From Nitrospirota bacterium (GTDB taxonomy: Bacteria > Nitrospirota > Thermodesulfovibrionia > UBA6902), in NCBI GenBank assembly GCA_015491705.1, contig WFVK01000302.1, forward strand, positions 1 to 6,323: DNA of 6,323 nucleotides. Direction: 5' to 3'. How positions within the stretch are numbered: the stretch's first letter is position 1; every line of letters begins with the position of its first letter. The notes under the pieces were generated by a model, which was not told the DNA's origin, made no database searches, and saw nothing but the letters and a program-made list of their open reading frames with translations. The position numbers and the translations under genes are program-made. Positions 1 through 6,083 of this stretch are shown one piece after another.

Positions 1-398
1 TTGATATACTTGTCATGATGATTCCCCGGATCAGGTTTAAAAAGAAGCAGATGGAGAGGGCGGCCCGGGGGGGATTCCTTACAGCAACGGACATTGCGGA
101 GTATCTTGTGAAAAAAGGCATGCCTTTCAGGGAGGCACACGCTGTCACGGGCCGGATCGTCAAGTACTGTCTTGACAGGAACAAGACACTCGATACTATT
201 GAGCCGGATGAGCTGAAAGCCTTTTCAGAACTGATCGGCGGCGATATCGCCGGGTATATCACGGTGGAGAACTCTGTTAATGCCAAGAGGTCTCCCGGCG
301 GCACGGCAAGACAGTTGGTCCTTGCGCGGATAAGGAATATAAAAAACAAGAGAAAGCGGAGGCCCGGAGGTGGAAAACCGGCGGTACGCAAAAGATAG
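1..398 (+). CDS. argH: Argininosuccinate lyase, C-terminal part (5' end outside the window)
   Basis: ArgH splits argininosuccinate into arginine and fumarate, the last step of arginine biosynthesis, in the cytoplasm. Only about the last 130 residues are present. The frame is open to the left edge (first full codon at base 3), so the two ATGs at 15 and 18 are internal methionines. The C-terminal domain is recognisable from GFLTATDIAEYLVKKGMPFR, then EAHAVTGRIV, then VNAKRSPGGTARQL; these match the conserved TATDLADYLV-KGMPFREAH and GGT segments of the family. The catalytic residues and the GSSxMPQKKNP signature lie upstream and cannot be seen. After the usual end of the family the protein carries a short, strongly basic tail rich in Lys and Arg (IKNKRKRRPGGGKPAVRKR), part of which is encoded by the overlap with the next gene. 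I am sure of the family. Whether the tail has a function is unknown. Confidence 0.95.
   Translation, partial: DILVMMIPRIRFKKKQMERAARGGFLTATDIAEYLVKKGMPFREAHAVTGRIVKYCLDRNKTLDTIEPDELKAFSELIGGDIAGYITVENSVNAKRSPGGTARQLVLARIRNIKNKRKRRPGGGKPAVRKR
358..362 (+). promoter_or_regulatory. Ribosome binding site for the lipoprotein gene, inside argH
   Basis: GGAGG lies 7 bases before the GTG at 370. It is the main reason for choosing this non-ATG start. The site is inside the argH reading frame, so the two genes are probably translationally coupled. Confidence 0.6.
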
Positions 399-870
399 GC
401 CGGGCCTGCGGTGTTTTTACGTTTTCGGGCTTCTGCTCCTCGTGTTGCTTGCATCATGCGGCAGAAGAGGCGATCCCGTGCCACTCTCCCCCTATGACGG
501 CGGGAGGACTGTTGATGAAAACACAGGAGGCGCTGATCATCCCGTAGAGGAGAAGCTTATCATAAAGGACGGCACCGGTGCGGAGAAGGCCGCGGCTGTC
601 ACGCCGGCCTCCCCCGCGGGGTTGAGGGGGGTGTATACGCAAAAAGGAGTTATCCTTACATGGAATGAGATCATGGGACAGGATGTCAGATTCTACAGGA
701 TTTACCGGTCCACTGGCGGAGAGTACGTTCCGGCGGGAGATACGGTTACACCGGCATTCACTGACAGGAACATAGAAAAACACAGGAAATATTATTACAG
801 GGTGACTGCTGTCGCCGGGGCCGAGGGGCCGCCGTCGAAAGAGATTCAGATCGTAACGGATGAACCTTAA
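370..870 (+). CDS. Outer-membrane-type lipoprotein with LptM-like N-terminus and fibronectin type III-like domain
   Basis: Predicted 166-residue lipoprotein. A basic N-region (residues 1-14) and a hydrophobic stretch (about 16-28) lead into the lipobox L27-A28-S29-C30, so the mature protein should begin at the lipidated Cys30. The next residues, CGRRGDPVPLSP, resemble the CG-x-x-G-P-x-x-P start of the small lipoprotein LptM/YifL, which in E. coli assists LptD maturation. After a low-complexity linker (about 40-80), residues 82-163 look like a fibronectin type III fold: core Trp98, YRIYR at 109-113 and YYYRVTAV at 141-148. The GTG start is chosen for its ribosome binding site and the complete signal peptide it gives. 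The gene overlaps argH by 29 bases. From memory, argH-lipoprotein-lysA is a common order in Geobacter-like genomes, but lysA does not follow here. Family and location are fairly secure; function is not known. Confidence 0.8.
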   Translation: MENRRYAKDRPGLRCFYVFGLLLLVLLASCGRRGDPVPLSPYDGGRTVDENTGGADHPVEEKLIIKDGTGAEKAAAVTPASPAGLRGVYTQKGVILTWNEIMGQDVRFYRIYRSTGGEYVPAGDTVTPAFTDRNIEKHRKYYYRVTAVAGAEGPPSKEIQIVTDEP

Positions 871-911
871 ACAGAGAATCACCTGCTCCGGCTGTTATCT
901 CTTTCGGGTTT

Positions 912-1163
912 GTCTTAACCTTAACGTTGCATAAACCGGCAGGAGAGCCCGTCGTAAAACCCTGTTTGAGGTTCAGGGGTTAGCTGGTTCAGGGTTCAAG
1001 GGTTATAAGGCGAAGGAAATTACTCCTCCCCTTAAGCTAAGGGGAAGCCGGGAGGGGTTACTTTATAACATGCCGTGCGGGGTATTTCCTCTGGGAATCG
1101 CAGATAAAGCTTTTCCGCCGGGCTCTCCGGCATGCGGGCGATGGTGTTATGCAACTGTAAGAC
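912..1163. repeat. Intergenic element copy A with terminal inverted repeats (MITE-like)
   Basis: This fills most of the gene-free stretch 871-1197. The outer ends are inverted repeats: GTTGCATAA at 926-934 against TTATGCAAC at 1147-1155, extended by GTCTTA (912-917) and TAAGAC (1158-1163). A second, inner pair is GGAGAGCCCG (942-951) against CGGGCTCTCC (1119-1128). Just inside the left end is a run of GGTTCA-type direct repeats (970-1004). The centre has a CCCCTTA stem-loop (1028-1044). Bases 954-1004 and 1050-1116 are identical to 5871-5921 and 6090-6156 of copy C. There is no coding capacity, so if mobile it would depend on an enzyme supplied elsewhere. I see no clear target-site duplication. 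Confidence 0.8.
1028..1044. repeat. Central stem-loop of copy A
   Basis: 7-bp arms CCCCTTA and TAAGGGG surround a 3-base loop (AGC). It is followed by GGGAGGGGTTA. The same stem type occurs three times, with changed but still pairing bases, in copy C. Confidence 0.75.
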
Positions 1164-1197
1164 TAATGATTAATAGAAATGTAAAGGAAGCATGAGA

Positions 1198-1788
1198 ATG
1201 AAGGAGAAGATACAAAAGGCCTTTAGGGACAGTATAACCATAAAACAAAAATTTGTTGACGACAATATCGACACTATTATCGAGGTATCCAACCTTCTTG
1301 CAGAGATATTCAACCGGGGCGGCAAGCTCCTGCTCTTCGGCAACGGGGGCAGCGCCAGTGACGCGTCTCATATTGCGGCCGAGTTTGTCAACAGGTTCAG
1401 AAAAGAGCGCCCTGCATTCCCTGCCATTGCCCTTAATACGGATACGGCCGTCCTGACTTCCATTGCAAACGATTATGATTACTCGGATATTTTCGTGCGC
1501 CAGTTAAAGGCCATTGCCCAGGAAGGCGATGTTGTGATTGCCATAAGCACGAGCGGGAGCTCGCAGAATGTCATAAAGGCCGTTGAGGCGGCAAGGATAA
1601 AGAAACTGCGGACGATTGCGTTTACAGGCGCAAAGGGGGATAAGCTGGCCTGCAGATGTGATTATATATTTGCCGTTCCATCCAATAATACCCCAAGAAT
1701 ACAGGAGACCCATATCACCCTTGGACATGTCCTCTGCCAGATGGTGGAGGAGATACTCTTTGAAGCCTACAGGCGAAGGGATAAGTGA
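1198..1788 (+). CDS. gmhA: Phosphoheptose isomerase (sedoheptulose 7-phosphate isomerase)
   Basis: GmhA converts sedoheptulose 7-phosphate to D-glycero-D-manno-heptose 7-phosphate, the first step toward ADP-heptose for the LPS inner core; it is cytoplasmic and tetrameric in studied members. The 196-residue protein is a single SIS domain of the usual family length. Visible features are the sugar-phosphate loop GNGGSASD (residues 48-55), the second phosphate loop STSGSSQNV (about 117-125), and the metal/catalytic set by alignment to E. coli GmhA: His58 and Glu62 (SHIAAEF), Gln169 (IQETH) and His177 (GHVLCQ). AAGGA at 1184-1188 is 9 bases from the ATG at 1198 but only 3 from an in-frame ATG at 1192, so I prefer 1198; the longer form adds two residues. 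The related DiaA replication protein is a less likely alternative because all metal ligands are kept. No other heptose gene is nearby; the gene stands between two repeat elements. Confidence 0.92.
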   Translation: MKEKIQKAFRDSITIKQKFVDDNIDTIIEVSNLLAEIFNRGGKLLLFGNGGSASDASHIAAEFVNRFRKERPAFPAIALNTDTAVLTSIANDYDYSDIFVRQLKAIAQEGDVVIAISTSGSSQNVIKAVEAARIKKLRTIAFTGAKGDKLACRCDYIFAVPSNNTPRIQETHITLGHVLCQMVEEILFEAYRRRDK

Positions 1789-1807
1789 CCCCCCTTTCAC
1801 ACATGCC

Positions 1808-1860
1808 CCGGCTTAATCTTAATGCTGCACAAAGCCGGCGGGAGAGCCCGCCGTAAAACC
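1808..1860. repeat. Solo left end of the intergenic element (copy B)
   Basis: CTTAATCTTAATGCTGCAC and the following GGAGAGCCCG...GTAAAACC match the left ends of copies A and C with several substitutions. No right end or core block follows. The copy has the best hairpin of the three: 7-bp arms CGGCGGG (1836-1842) and CCCGCCG (1847-1853) around an AGAG loop. A competing inverted repeat pairs CCGGCTT (1808-1814) with AAGCCGG (1832-1838). It lies 20 bases after the gmhA stop. No T-run follows, so it does not look like an intrinsic terminator. Confidence 0.65.
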
Positions 1861-1943
1861 GTCAGGTTCATCCTGCCCGCCTGCAGGGGGCGGCCTTGCA
1901 GGGGGAATGGAATATCGGTCGCCGGAAATGCTAATATTTGCAT

Positions 1944-2942
1944 ATGAAGAAAACGGCCTGCTTGCTGATATTTCTGCTTTTTGGGGCGGCAATTTCCAGC
2001 GCGGAGACCTATTACCTGAAACTGAGGACCAATTATCATCCCGGCTTCCTGAGAATAGTGCTGGAAGGTCCGGAATCCGTGATAAAAAGGGGGATAGTGA
2101 ATCAAAAGGCACAGAGTGTGGTTGTTACTTTTCCAGAGACGGATTTCACAATAGATGCTGAAAAGGGGGTGATTGTCTACAGAAAGACGGACGGCAATAC
2201 AGTCATGTTTTTCCCCGGGGCATTCAGGGGGTTAAAGGTTTTTACCCTGAAATATCCGGCGAGACTTGTTATAGACGTTTATAAGGATGGAAGGAGAGGG
2301 AACATGCTGTCTCCGGCGCCCCCCTCCCGAAAGAGACCCGCAGAAAAACCCCGCAACGCCCTGCGCAAGGTCAGAACCGTTGTTATCGACCCGGGACACG
2401 GAGGTTATGAAAGCGGTATGGCCGCGGATAATTACAGGGAGAAAAACGTTGTTCTGGGTATCGCTAAAAAGCTGCGCGCCCGTATAAACAGAGGTTCCTC
2501 CCGCGGTTTCCTTACGAGGGGCAGTGACCGGTTTATGACACAGAGTGAAAGAGTTGAATTTGCAAACAGCAGGAATGCGGATATCTTCATAAGCCTCCAC
2601 ATCGGCGACCACAGCGGCATTGTCCTTTATGTCCCCGTGATTACAGGGCACGTCCCTGAGGCCGTAAAGCCATATCTCGTCAACAGGGGACAGGAGGCAT
2701 ATATGAAAAAGACGGTAACCCTCCTCAATGCGATGAAGGAGGCGGTTATAAGCAGGTTCGGGGCTGACTCGGTATCGGTGCGGCCGCTTCCGTACAGTAT
2801 TCTTTCCAGAATAGAGGCGGCGGCCCTGATGATTGAACTGCCGTCGTTTGAGGACGCTTATTATATCGAGGAATTCAAAACGGAAATGGCTGACACGCTG
2901 TACAAGGGGCTGTATATCTATGAAGAAATCGGGGCGAGGTAG
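1944..2942 (+). CDS. N-acetylmuramoyl-L-alanine amidase (Amidase_3 family), secreted
   Basis: This zinc amidase cleaves the bond between N-acetylmuramic acid and L-alanine in peptidoglycan, probably in the periplasm. The 332-residue protein starts with a signal peptide (MKK, hydrophobic core, predicted cut after Ala20 in AISSA-E). Residues about 24-115 look like an AMIN-type wall-targeting domain (FLRIVLEGP near the start, ARLVIDVY at the end). A basic, proline-rich linker leads to the Amidase_3 domain (about 143-330). By motif position the zinc ligands are His152 (VVIDPGHGG), Glu166 (YREKNVVL) and His219 (FISLH), with catalytic Glu298 (LMIELPSF). The block TRGSDRFMTQSERVEFAN is typical. After His219 the usual ANA is replaced by IGD. 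An in-frame stop at 1932 leaves only TTG 1938 or ATG 1944 as starts; neither has a strong ribosome site, and ATG gives the canonical signal peptide. Overlaps the next gene by 23 bases. Confidence 0.9.
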   Translation: MKKTACLLIFLLFGAAISSAETYYLKLRTNYHPGFLRIVLEGPESVIKRGIVNQKAQSVVVTFPETDFTIDAEKGVIVYRKTDGNTVMFFPGAFRGLKVFTLKYPARLVIDVYKDGRRGNMLSPAPPSRKRPAEKPRNALRKVRTVVIDPGHGGYESGMAADNYREKNVVLGIAKKLRARINRGSSRGFLTRGSDRFMTQSERVEFANSRNADIFISLHIGDHSGIVLYVPVITGHVPEAVKPYLVNRGQEAYMKKTVTLLNAMKEAVISRFGADSVSVRPLPYSILSRIEAAALMIELPSFEDAYYIEEFKTEMADTLYKGLYIYEEIGAR

Positions 2943-3507
2943 AGCCAGAAGGGCGCGCAGGAAAAAAAGCATATGGCTCTTTATGTTTGTTCTGCTCATA
3001 GCCTTTGCATCCAGTACAGCCTTGAGTTATTTTTATTTCAAGGAAAAATTCTCCTTTGAGTCATCCTTTATTGCGGAGATCGAGTCAAGGTCTGCAAATG
3101 CAGGCTCCCCGCGGCAGCGGCAGGATGAACTGAGGCTTTATGAAAGCAGCAACCATACCACCGGGGTCAAAGGCGGTGCCGTCTCCAGGAAAGATGCCCT
3201 GCTTGTTGCTGCAGAGGATGTCATCAGAAAACATTTGAAACCCTACAGGGTAAGGCTCCTGGACCTGTATATGGACAGAGAGGGAATCATTTACATCGAC
3301 ATCGGCAAGGAAATAAGGAGGAATTTCAGGGGAGATGCGTACGAGGAATTGAAGATTATCGGTGAATTGTACAGGGGGATTAAATCAACCGTTCCCGGTT
3401 TCAGTGCGCTTAAGATTTTAATTGAGGGCAGGGAGGCTGAAAGCTTCGGCGGCCATATCGATATATCAAGGCCTATAGGAGAAGAGATTGCAGAGAGTAT
3501 CCGGTGA
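2920..3507 (+). CDS. GerMN-domain protein, membrane-anchored
   Basis: The 195-residue protein has a highly basic N-terminus (residues 1-16), one membrane segment (about 17-38), a low-complexity stretch (about 45-90) and a C-terminal GerMN-like domain (about 93-187). The domain shows the family pattern YIDIGKEI, then ELKIIGELYRGIKSTVPG, then LKILIEGRE and GGHIDISRP. GerMN was named for Bacillus spore germination and sporulation proteins, but it also occurs in non-spore-formers next to cell-wall amidases; its biochemical role there is not settled. Topology should place the domain outside the cytoplasmic membrane. ATG 2920 is chosen because it lies just before the basic N-region and membrane segment and has AAGGGG (2903-2908) upstream. 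Earlier in-frame starts only read antistructural sequence inside the amidase gene. It overlaps the amidase by 23 bases and stops 1 base before murI, so a shared transcript is likely. Confidence 0.82.
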   Translation: MKKSGRGRARRARRKKSIWLFMFVLLIAFASSTALSYFYFKEKFSFESSFIAEIESRSANAGSPRQRQDELRLYESSNHTTGVKGGAVSRKDALLVAAEDVIRKHLKPYRVRLLDLYMDREGIIYIDIGKEIRRNFRGDAYEELKIIGELYRGIKSTVPGFSALKILIEGREAESFGGHIDISRPIGEEIAESIR

Positions 3508-3508
3508 G

Positions 3509-4318
3509 ATGCCCATAGGCATATTTGATTCAGGCATCGGCGGTCTTACCGTGATGAAGGAGATAATAAGGCTGCTGCCCGGGGAGAATATTATTTATTT
3601 CGGCGATACAGCGAGGGTCCCTTACGGGATCAGGTCTCCCGAGACCGTCAGAAGGTATTCGCTTGAAAATGCAGAGTTTCTCATGTCAAAGGGCATGAAA
3701 ATTCTGGTAATCGCATGTAACACATCATCCTCGGTAAGCCTTGACCTGCTAAGGGAAAAGCTTCCCGTCCCGGTCACCGGTGTAGTCGGGCCCGGCGCCA
3801 GGGCGGCAGCCTCTGCTACAAGACTGAAAAAAGTGGCGGTGATCGGAACAGAGACCACCATCAACAGCCGGGCATACGAGCGGGCCATAAAGGAGATTGA
3901 TGCTTCGATCAGCGTGACGGGCGTTGCCTGCCCCCTGTTCGTGCCGCTGATCGAAGAAGGATGGACGGAAGGCGATATTGTCAGGCTTACCGCGGAGAAA
4001 TATCTGTCGCCTGTAAGATATAATGGTGTAGACTGCCTTGTGCTGGGCTGCACCCACTATCCCATCATAAGAGACGTGATAGAGGATGTGGTTAATATCC
4101 GCTTGATAGATTCTGCGGCGGAGACGGCAAAAGAAGTGAGGCGGGTGCTGGAAGACGCCGGCATGCTGCGCCGGAGCGCCGGGAATGTATCCATGGAGTT
4201 TTTTGTTACTGACTCGCCTGAAAAATTCGTCTCTGCCGGCGAGAGATTCCTGGGACGGAAGATACTTAATATTTCAAGGATTAACCCTGAAAACACTCTG
4301 CCGGTTTATTCCGGTTAA
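3509..4318 (+). CDS. murI: Glutamate racemase
   Basis: MurI interconverts L- and D-glutamate without a cofactor and supplies D-Glu for the peptidoglycan stem peptide; it is cytoplasmic. The 269-residue protein has the normal length. It opens with [14 protein letters not shown] (Asp7 and Ser8 in the substrate site), followed by [11 protein letters not shown]. The two catalytic cysteines are in place: Cys70 in VIACNTSSS and Cys181 in LGCTHYP, with the neighbouring His183. The segment [11 protein letters not shown] (Glu149-Glu150) is also typical. A TTG at 3488 would add seven residues inside the upstream gene; ATG 3509 is preferred because the family begins directly before PIGxFDSG. The ribosome site is weak (GGTGAG touches the start), and the start lies 1 base after the GerMN stop, which suggests translational coupling. 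The pairing of a wall-building and a wall-cutting gene in one cluster fits an envelope operon. Confidence 0.96.
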   Translation: MPIGIFDSGIGGLTVMKEIIRLLPGENIIYFGDTARVPYGIRSPETVRRYSLENAEFLMSKGMKILVIACNTSSSVSLDLLREKLPVPVTGVVGPGARAAASATRLKKVAVIGTETTINSRAYERAIKEIDASISVTGVACPLFVPLIEEGWTEGDIVRLTAEKYLSPVRYNGVDCLVLGCTHYPIIRDVIEDVVNIRLIDSAAETAKEVRRVLEDAGMLRRSAGNVSMEFFVTDSPEKFVSAGERFLGRKILNISRINPENTLPVYSG

Positions 4319-4323
4319 TGCGG

Positions 4324-4330
4324 AAGGAGA
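4324..4330 (+). promoter_or_regulatory. Ribosome binding site that decides the rph start
   Basis: AAGGAGA lies 5 bases before ATG 4336. Another in-frame ATG at 4318 overlaps the murI stop (TAATG) but would place this site inside the coding sequence, so 4336 is the better start. Confidence 0.75.
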
Positions 4331-4335
4331 ATTTG

Positions 4336-5058
4336 ATGCGACCTGACGGAAGAAGGCCTGATGAACTGAGAAGCATAAAGATTATAAAAAATTACCTGAG
4401 GACCGCCGAGGGTTCTGTCCTGATAGAAATGGGAGATACAAAGGTCATATGCACTGCCTCTATTGAAGACAGGGTGCCCCCCTTTCTGAAGAATCAGAAC
4501 AAGGGCTGGGTCACGGGCGAATACTCCATGCTTCCCCGCGCTACCCAGGTCAGAACAGCGCGGGAGTCTTCCCTCGGCAGGGTGGGCGGCAGGACACACG
4601 AGATACAGAGGCTTATCGGCAGGTCGATGCGCTCTGTCGTGAATCTCGAGGCCCTGGGCGAAAGGACCATCTGGCTTGACTGCGACGTGATACAGGCTGA
4701 CGGGGGCACAAGGACCGCATCGATTACAGGCGCCTTTGTGGCCCTTAAAACCGCCGTAACCCATGCCATGGAGAATAAAATAATCGAAAAGCAGCCGATA
4801 AAGGGTTATGTTGCCGCGGTGAGCGTGGGAATAGTCGAAGGAGAGCCGAGACTCGATCTTTCCTATGCAGAGGATTTCATAGCAGAGGTTGACATGAACA
4901 TCGTAATGACAGATTCGGGAAAGCTGATAGAAATACAGGGGACCGCTGAAACCACGCCGTTTGAGAGGAAACACCTCCAGGATATGCTGGACATAGCGGA
5001 ATCGGGGATCAGAAAGATCATCTCTGTTCAGAAGAGCGTACTGGGGGAAGACGGATAG
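4336..5058 (+). CDS. rph: Ribonuclease PH
   Basis: RNase PH is a phosphorolytic 3'-to-5' exoribonuclease that trims the 3' ends of tRNA precursors; studied members form a hexameric ring. With the start at 4336 the protein is 240 residues, the usual length, and begins [12 protein letters not shown] as the family does. Visible motifs are [18 protein letters not shown], the block [17 protein letters not shown] containing Arg86, and [16 protein letters not shown] containing Arg126; these two arginines match the phosphate-binding positions known in the family. The acidic segment [16 protein letters not shown] is also present. Numbering agrees with the family only from the 4336 start, which supports it. 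The gene follows murI by 17 bases. In many related genomes rph is followed by the ITP pyrophosphatase gene rdgB; here it is followed by radC instead. Confidence 0.96.
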   Translation: MRPDGRRPDELRSIKIIKNYLRTAEGSVLIEMGDTKVICTASIEDRVPPFLKNQNKGWVTGEYSMLPRATQVRTARESSLGRVGGRTHEIQRLIGRSMRSVVNLEALGERTIWLDCDVIQADGGTRTASITGAFVALKTAVTHAMENKIIEKQPIKGYVAAVSVGIVEGEPRLDLSYAEDFIAEVDMNIVMTDSGKLIEIQGTAETTPFERKHLQDMLDIAESGIRKIISVQKSVLGEDG

Positions 5059-5093
5059 GCCTTTTCCGGATTAATTTCCACCGTAATGGTTAC

Positions 5094-5123
5094 TTGAATC
5101 CTTTAAGCTGAATCCTGTATTCT
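5094..5123 (+). promoter_or_regulatory. Candidate promoter for radC
   Basis: TTGAAT (5094-5099) and TATTCT (5118-5123) are separated by 18 bases and each match 4 of 6 positions of the sigma-70 boxes. Transcription would begin around 5130, only a few bases before the radC GTG at 5136, so the mRNA would be almost leaderless. The region also holds two direct TGAATCCT copies (5095-5102 and 5109-5116). This is a weak call from consensus matching only. Confidence 0.25.
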
Positions 5124-5135
5124 GTATGGTGTATC

Positions 5136-5828
5136 GTGGAATATCAGAGTATAAAAAAATGGCCGGAGGATGAACGGCCGAGGGAAAGGCTCCTTAAGTT
5201 CGGCGCACACAGTCTGAGTACCGCCCAGGTTCTGGCAATAATACTGAGAACCGGCGGCCAGGACAAAAGCGCCATAGAACTGGCGAGGGAAATCCTTATG
5301 CGTTTCAGCAGTCTCAGGGATATAGAGGATGCCTCTGCAGCCGAATTTTCAGATATTAAAGGCATGGGCGATGCAAAGATAGCTCAACTGAAGGCGGCGT
5401 TTGAGCTCGGCAGAAGACTCATGCAAAGCGGGCCGGACGACACTGCCCTGACCCCGTCGTTTAAAAACAGCAGGCAGGTGTATGAATATTACCTGCCCAG
5501 ATTTTACGGCCTCAAGAAGGAGAGATTCCTCTGCGCAATGCTTGACGCCAAAAACAGGGTTTTCAAGGAAACGATTGTCTCAGACGGCACGCTTACCTCT
5601 TCCCTCGTGCATCCGAGGGAGGTCTTCAGGTATGCCATCAAGGAAGCCGCTGCATCCGTACTGTTCGTCCACAATCATCCCAGCGGTGACCCGAATCCGA
5701 GCAGGGATGACATCAGCATTACAAAAAGGCTCATAGAGACAGGGAAGCTTGTAGGCATTAATGTCATTGATCACATCGTGATCTCAGACGGCAGGTATAT
5801 GAGCCTGCTGGAGACAGGCTGTGTCTAA
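5136..5828 (+). CDS. radC: RadC-family JAB/MPN-domain protein
   Basis: The 230-residue protein is a full-length RadC (UPF0758). It was once tied to DNA repair, but its real activity is unsettled. The N-terminus KKWPEDERPRERLLKFGAHSL is diagnostic. Residues 72-95 form a helix-hairpin-helix-like segment (DIKGMGDAKIAQLKAAFELG). The C-terminal half is the JAMM metalloprotease-like domain: Glu145 (FKETIVSDGTL), then His179, His181, Ser189 and Asp192 in HNHPSGDPNPSRDD, so all expected zinc-site residues are kept. It ends with the common DHIVISDGRYMSLLE. The GTG at 5136 is the only reasonable start; an in-frame stop at 5109 limits extension, leaving just a CTG at 5115. No Shine-Dalgarno is visible, unlike rph upstream. 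The gene is 77 bases from rph, so it may have its own promoter. Copy C of the repeat begins 4 bases after its stop. Confidence 0.95.
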   Translation: MEYQSIKKWPEDERPRERLLKFGAHSLSTAQVLAIILRTGGQDKSAIELAREILMRFSSLRDIEDASAAEFSDIKGMGDAKIAQLKAAFELGRRLMQSGPDDTALTPSFKNSRQVYEYYLPRFYGLKKERFLCAMLDAKNRVFKETIVSDGTLTSSLVHPREVFRYAIKEAAASVLFVHNHPSGDPNPSRDDISITKRLIETGKLVGINVIDHIVISDGRYMSLLETGCV

Positions 5829-5999
5829 CCGTTAACCTTAATGTTGCATAAAGGGGCGGGAGAGCCCACTGTAAAACCCTGTTTGAGGTTCAGGGGTTAG
5901 CTGGTTCAGGGTTCAAGGGTTCAGGAGGTTATAAGGCGAGGGGGTACTGAAAATAAGTCTTTATTGCAGGAGAAGAAATTAATCGGATAACTCCCCCGG

Positions 6000-6020
6000 C
6001 CCCTCTTAAACTAAGAGGGG
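6000..6020. repeat. First stem-loop in the centre of copy C
   Basis: 9-bp arms CCCCTCTTA and TAAGAGGGG surround a 3-base loop (AAC). The TC-to-GA change relative to the other stems is matched on both arms, so pairing is kept. Confidence 0.75.
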
Positions 6021-6030
6021 AGATATATTT

Positions 6031-6049
6031 CCCCCTTAGTTTAAGGGGG
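6031..6049. repeat. Second stem-loop in the centre of copy C
   Basis: 8-bp arms CCCCCTTA and TAAGGGGG surround a GTT loop, followed by a further GGGGGTTA run. The spacing and tract type match the first and third stems. Confidence 0.75.
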
Positions 6050-6068
6050 ATTAAGGGGGTTACCCCTT

Positions 6069-6083
6069 CCCTTAAGTTAAGGG
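6069..6083. repeat. Third stem-loop in the centre of copy C
   Basis: 6-bp arms CCCTTA and TAAGGG surround an AGT loop. It occupies the place of the single stem in copy A, next to the shared GGGAGGGGTTA. Confidence 0.65.

Noticed and set aside
454..882. Open frame of 142 codons on the - strand opposite the lipoprotein gene.
   Set aside because: The + strand protein has a signal peptide, lipobox and FN3-like pattern; the - strand product is low-complexity and unrecognisable.
1131..1163. GCAACTGTAAG resembles the conserved core of the cobalamin riboswitch, and GGGAAT occurs upstream.
   Set aside because: The other B12-box elements (GGTG..AATCC and CCCCGC directly before it) are missing or misplaced. 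TTATGCAAC is better explained as the inverted partner of the left GTTGCATAA, and gmhA is not a cobalamin gene.
1836..1853. Perfect hairpin after gmhA as an intrinsic terminator.
   Set aside because: It is followed by TAAAACC instead of a T-run, and the same sequence occurs as the end of a repeat element elsewhere in the window.
2232..2999. Open frame of 255 codons on the - strand opposite the amidase gene.
   Set aside because: It covers the conserved catalytic region of the amidase and shows no recognisable domain; shadow frame.
4315..4974. Long open frame (219 codons) on the - strand opposite rph.
   Set aside because: It lies entirely over a clearly conserved RNase PH gene and its translation shows no family features, so it is a shadow frame.
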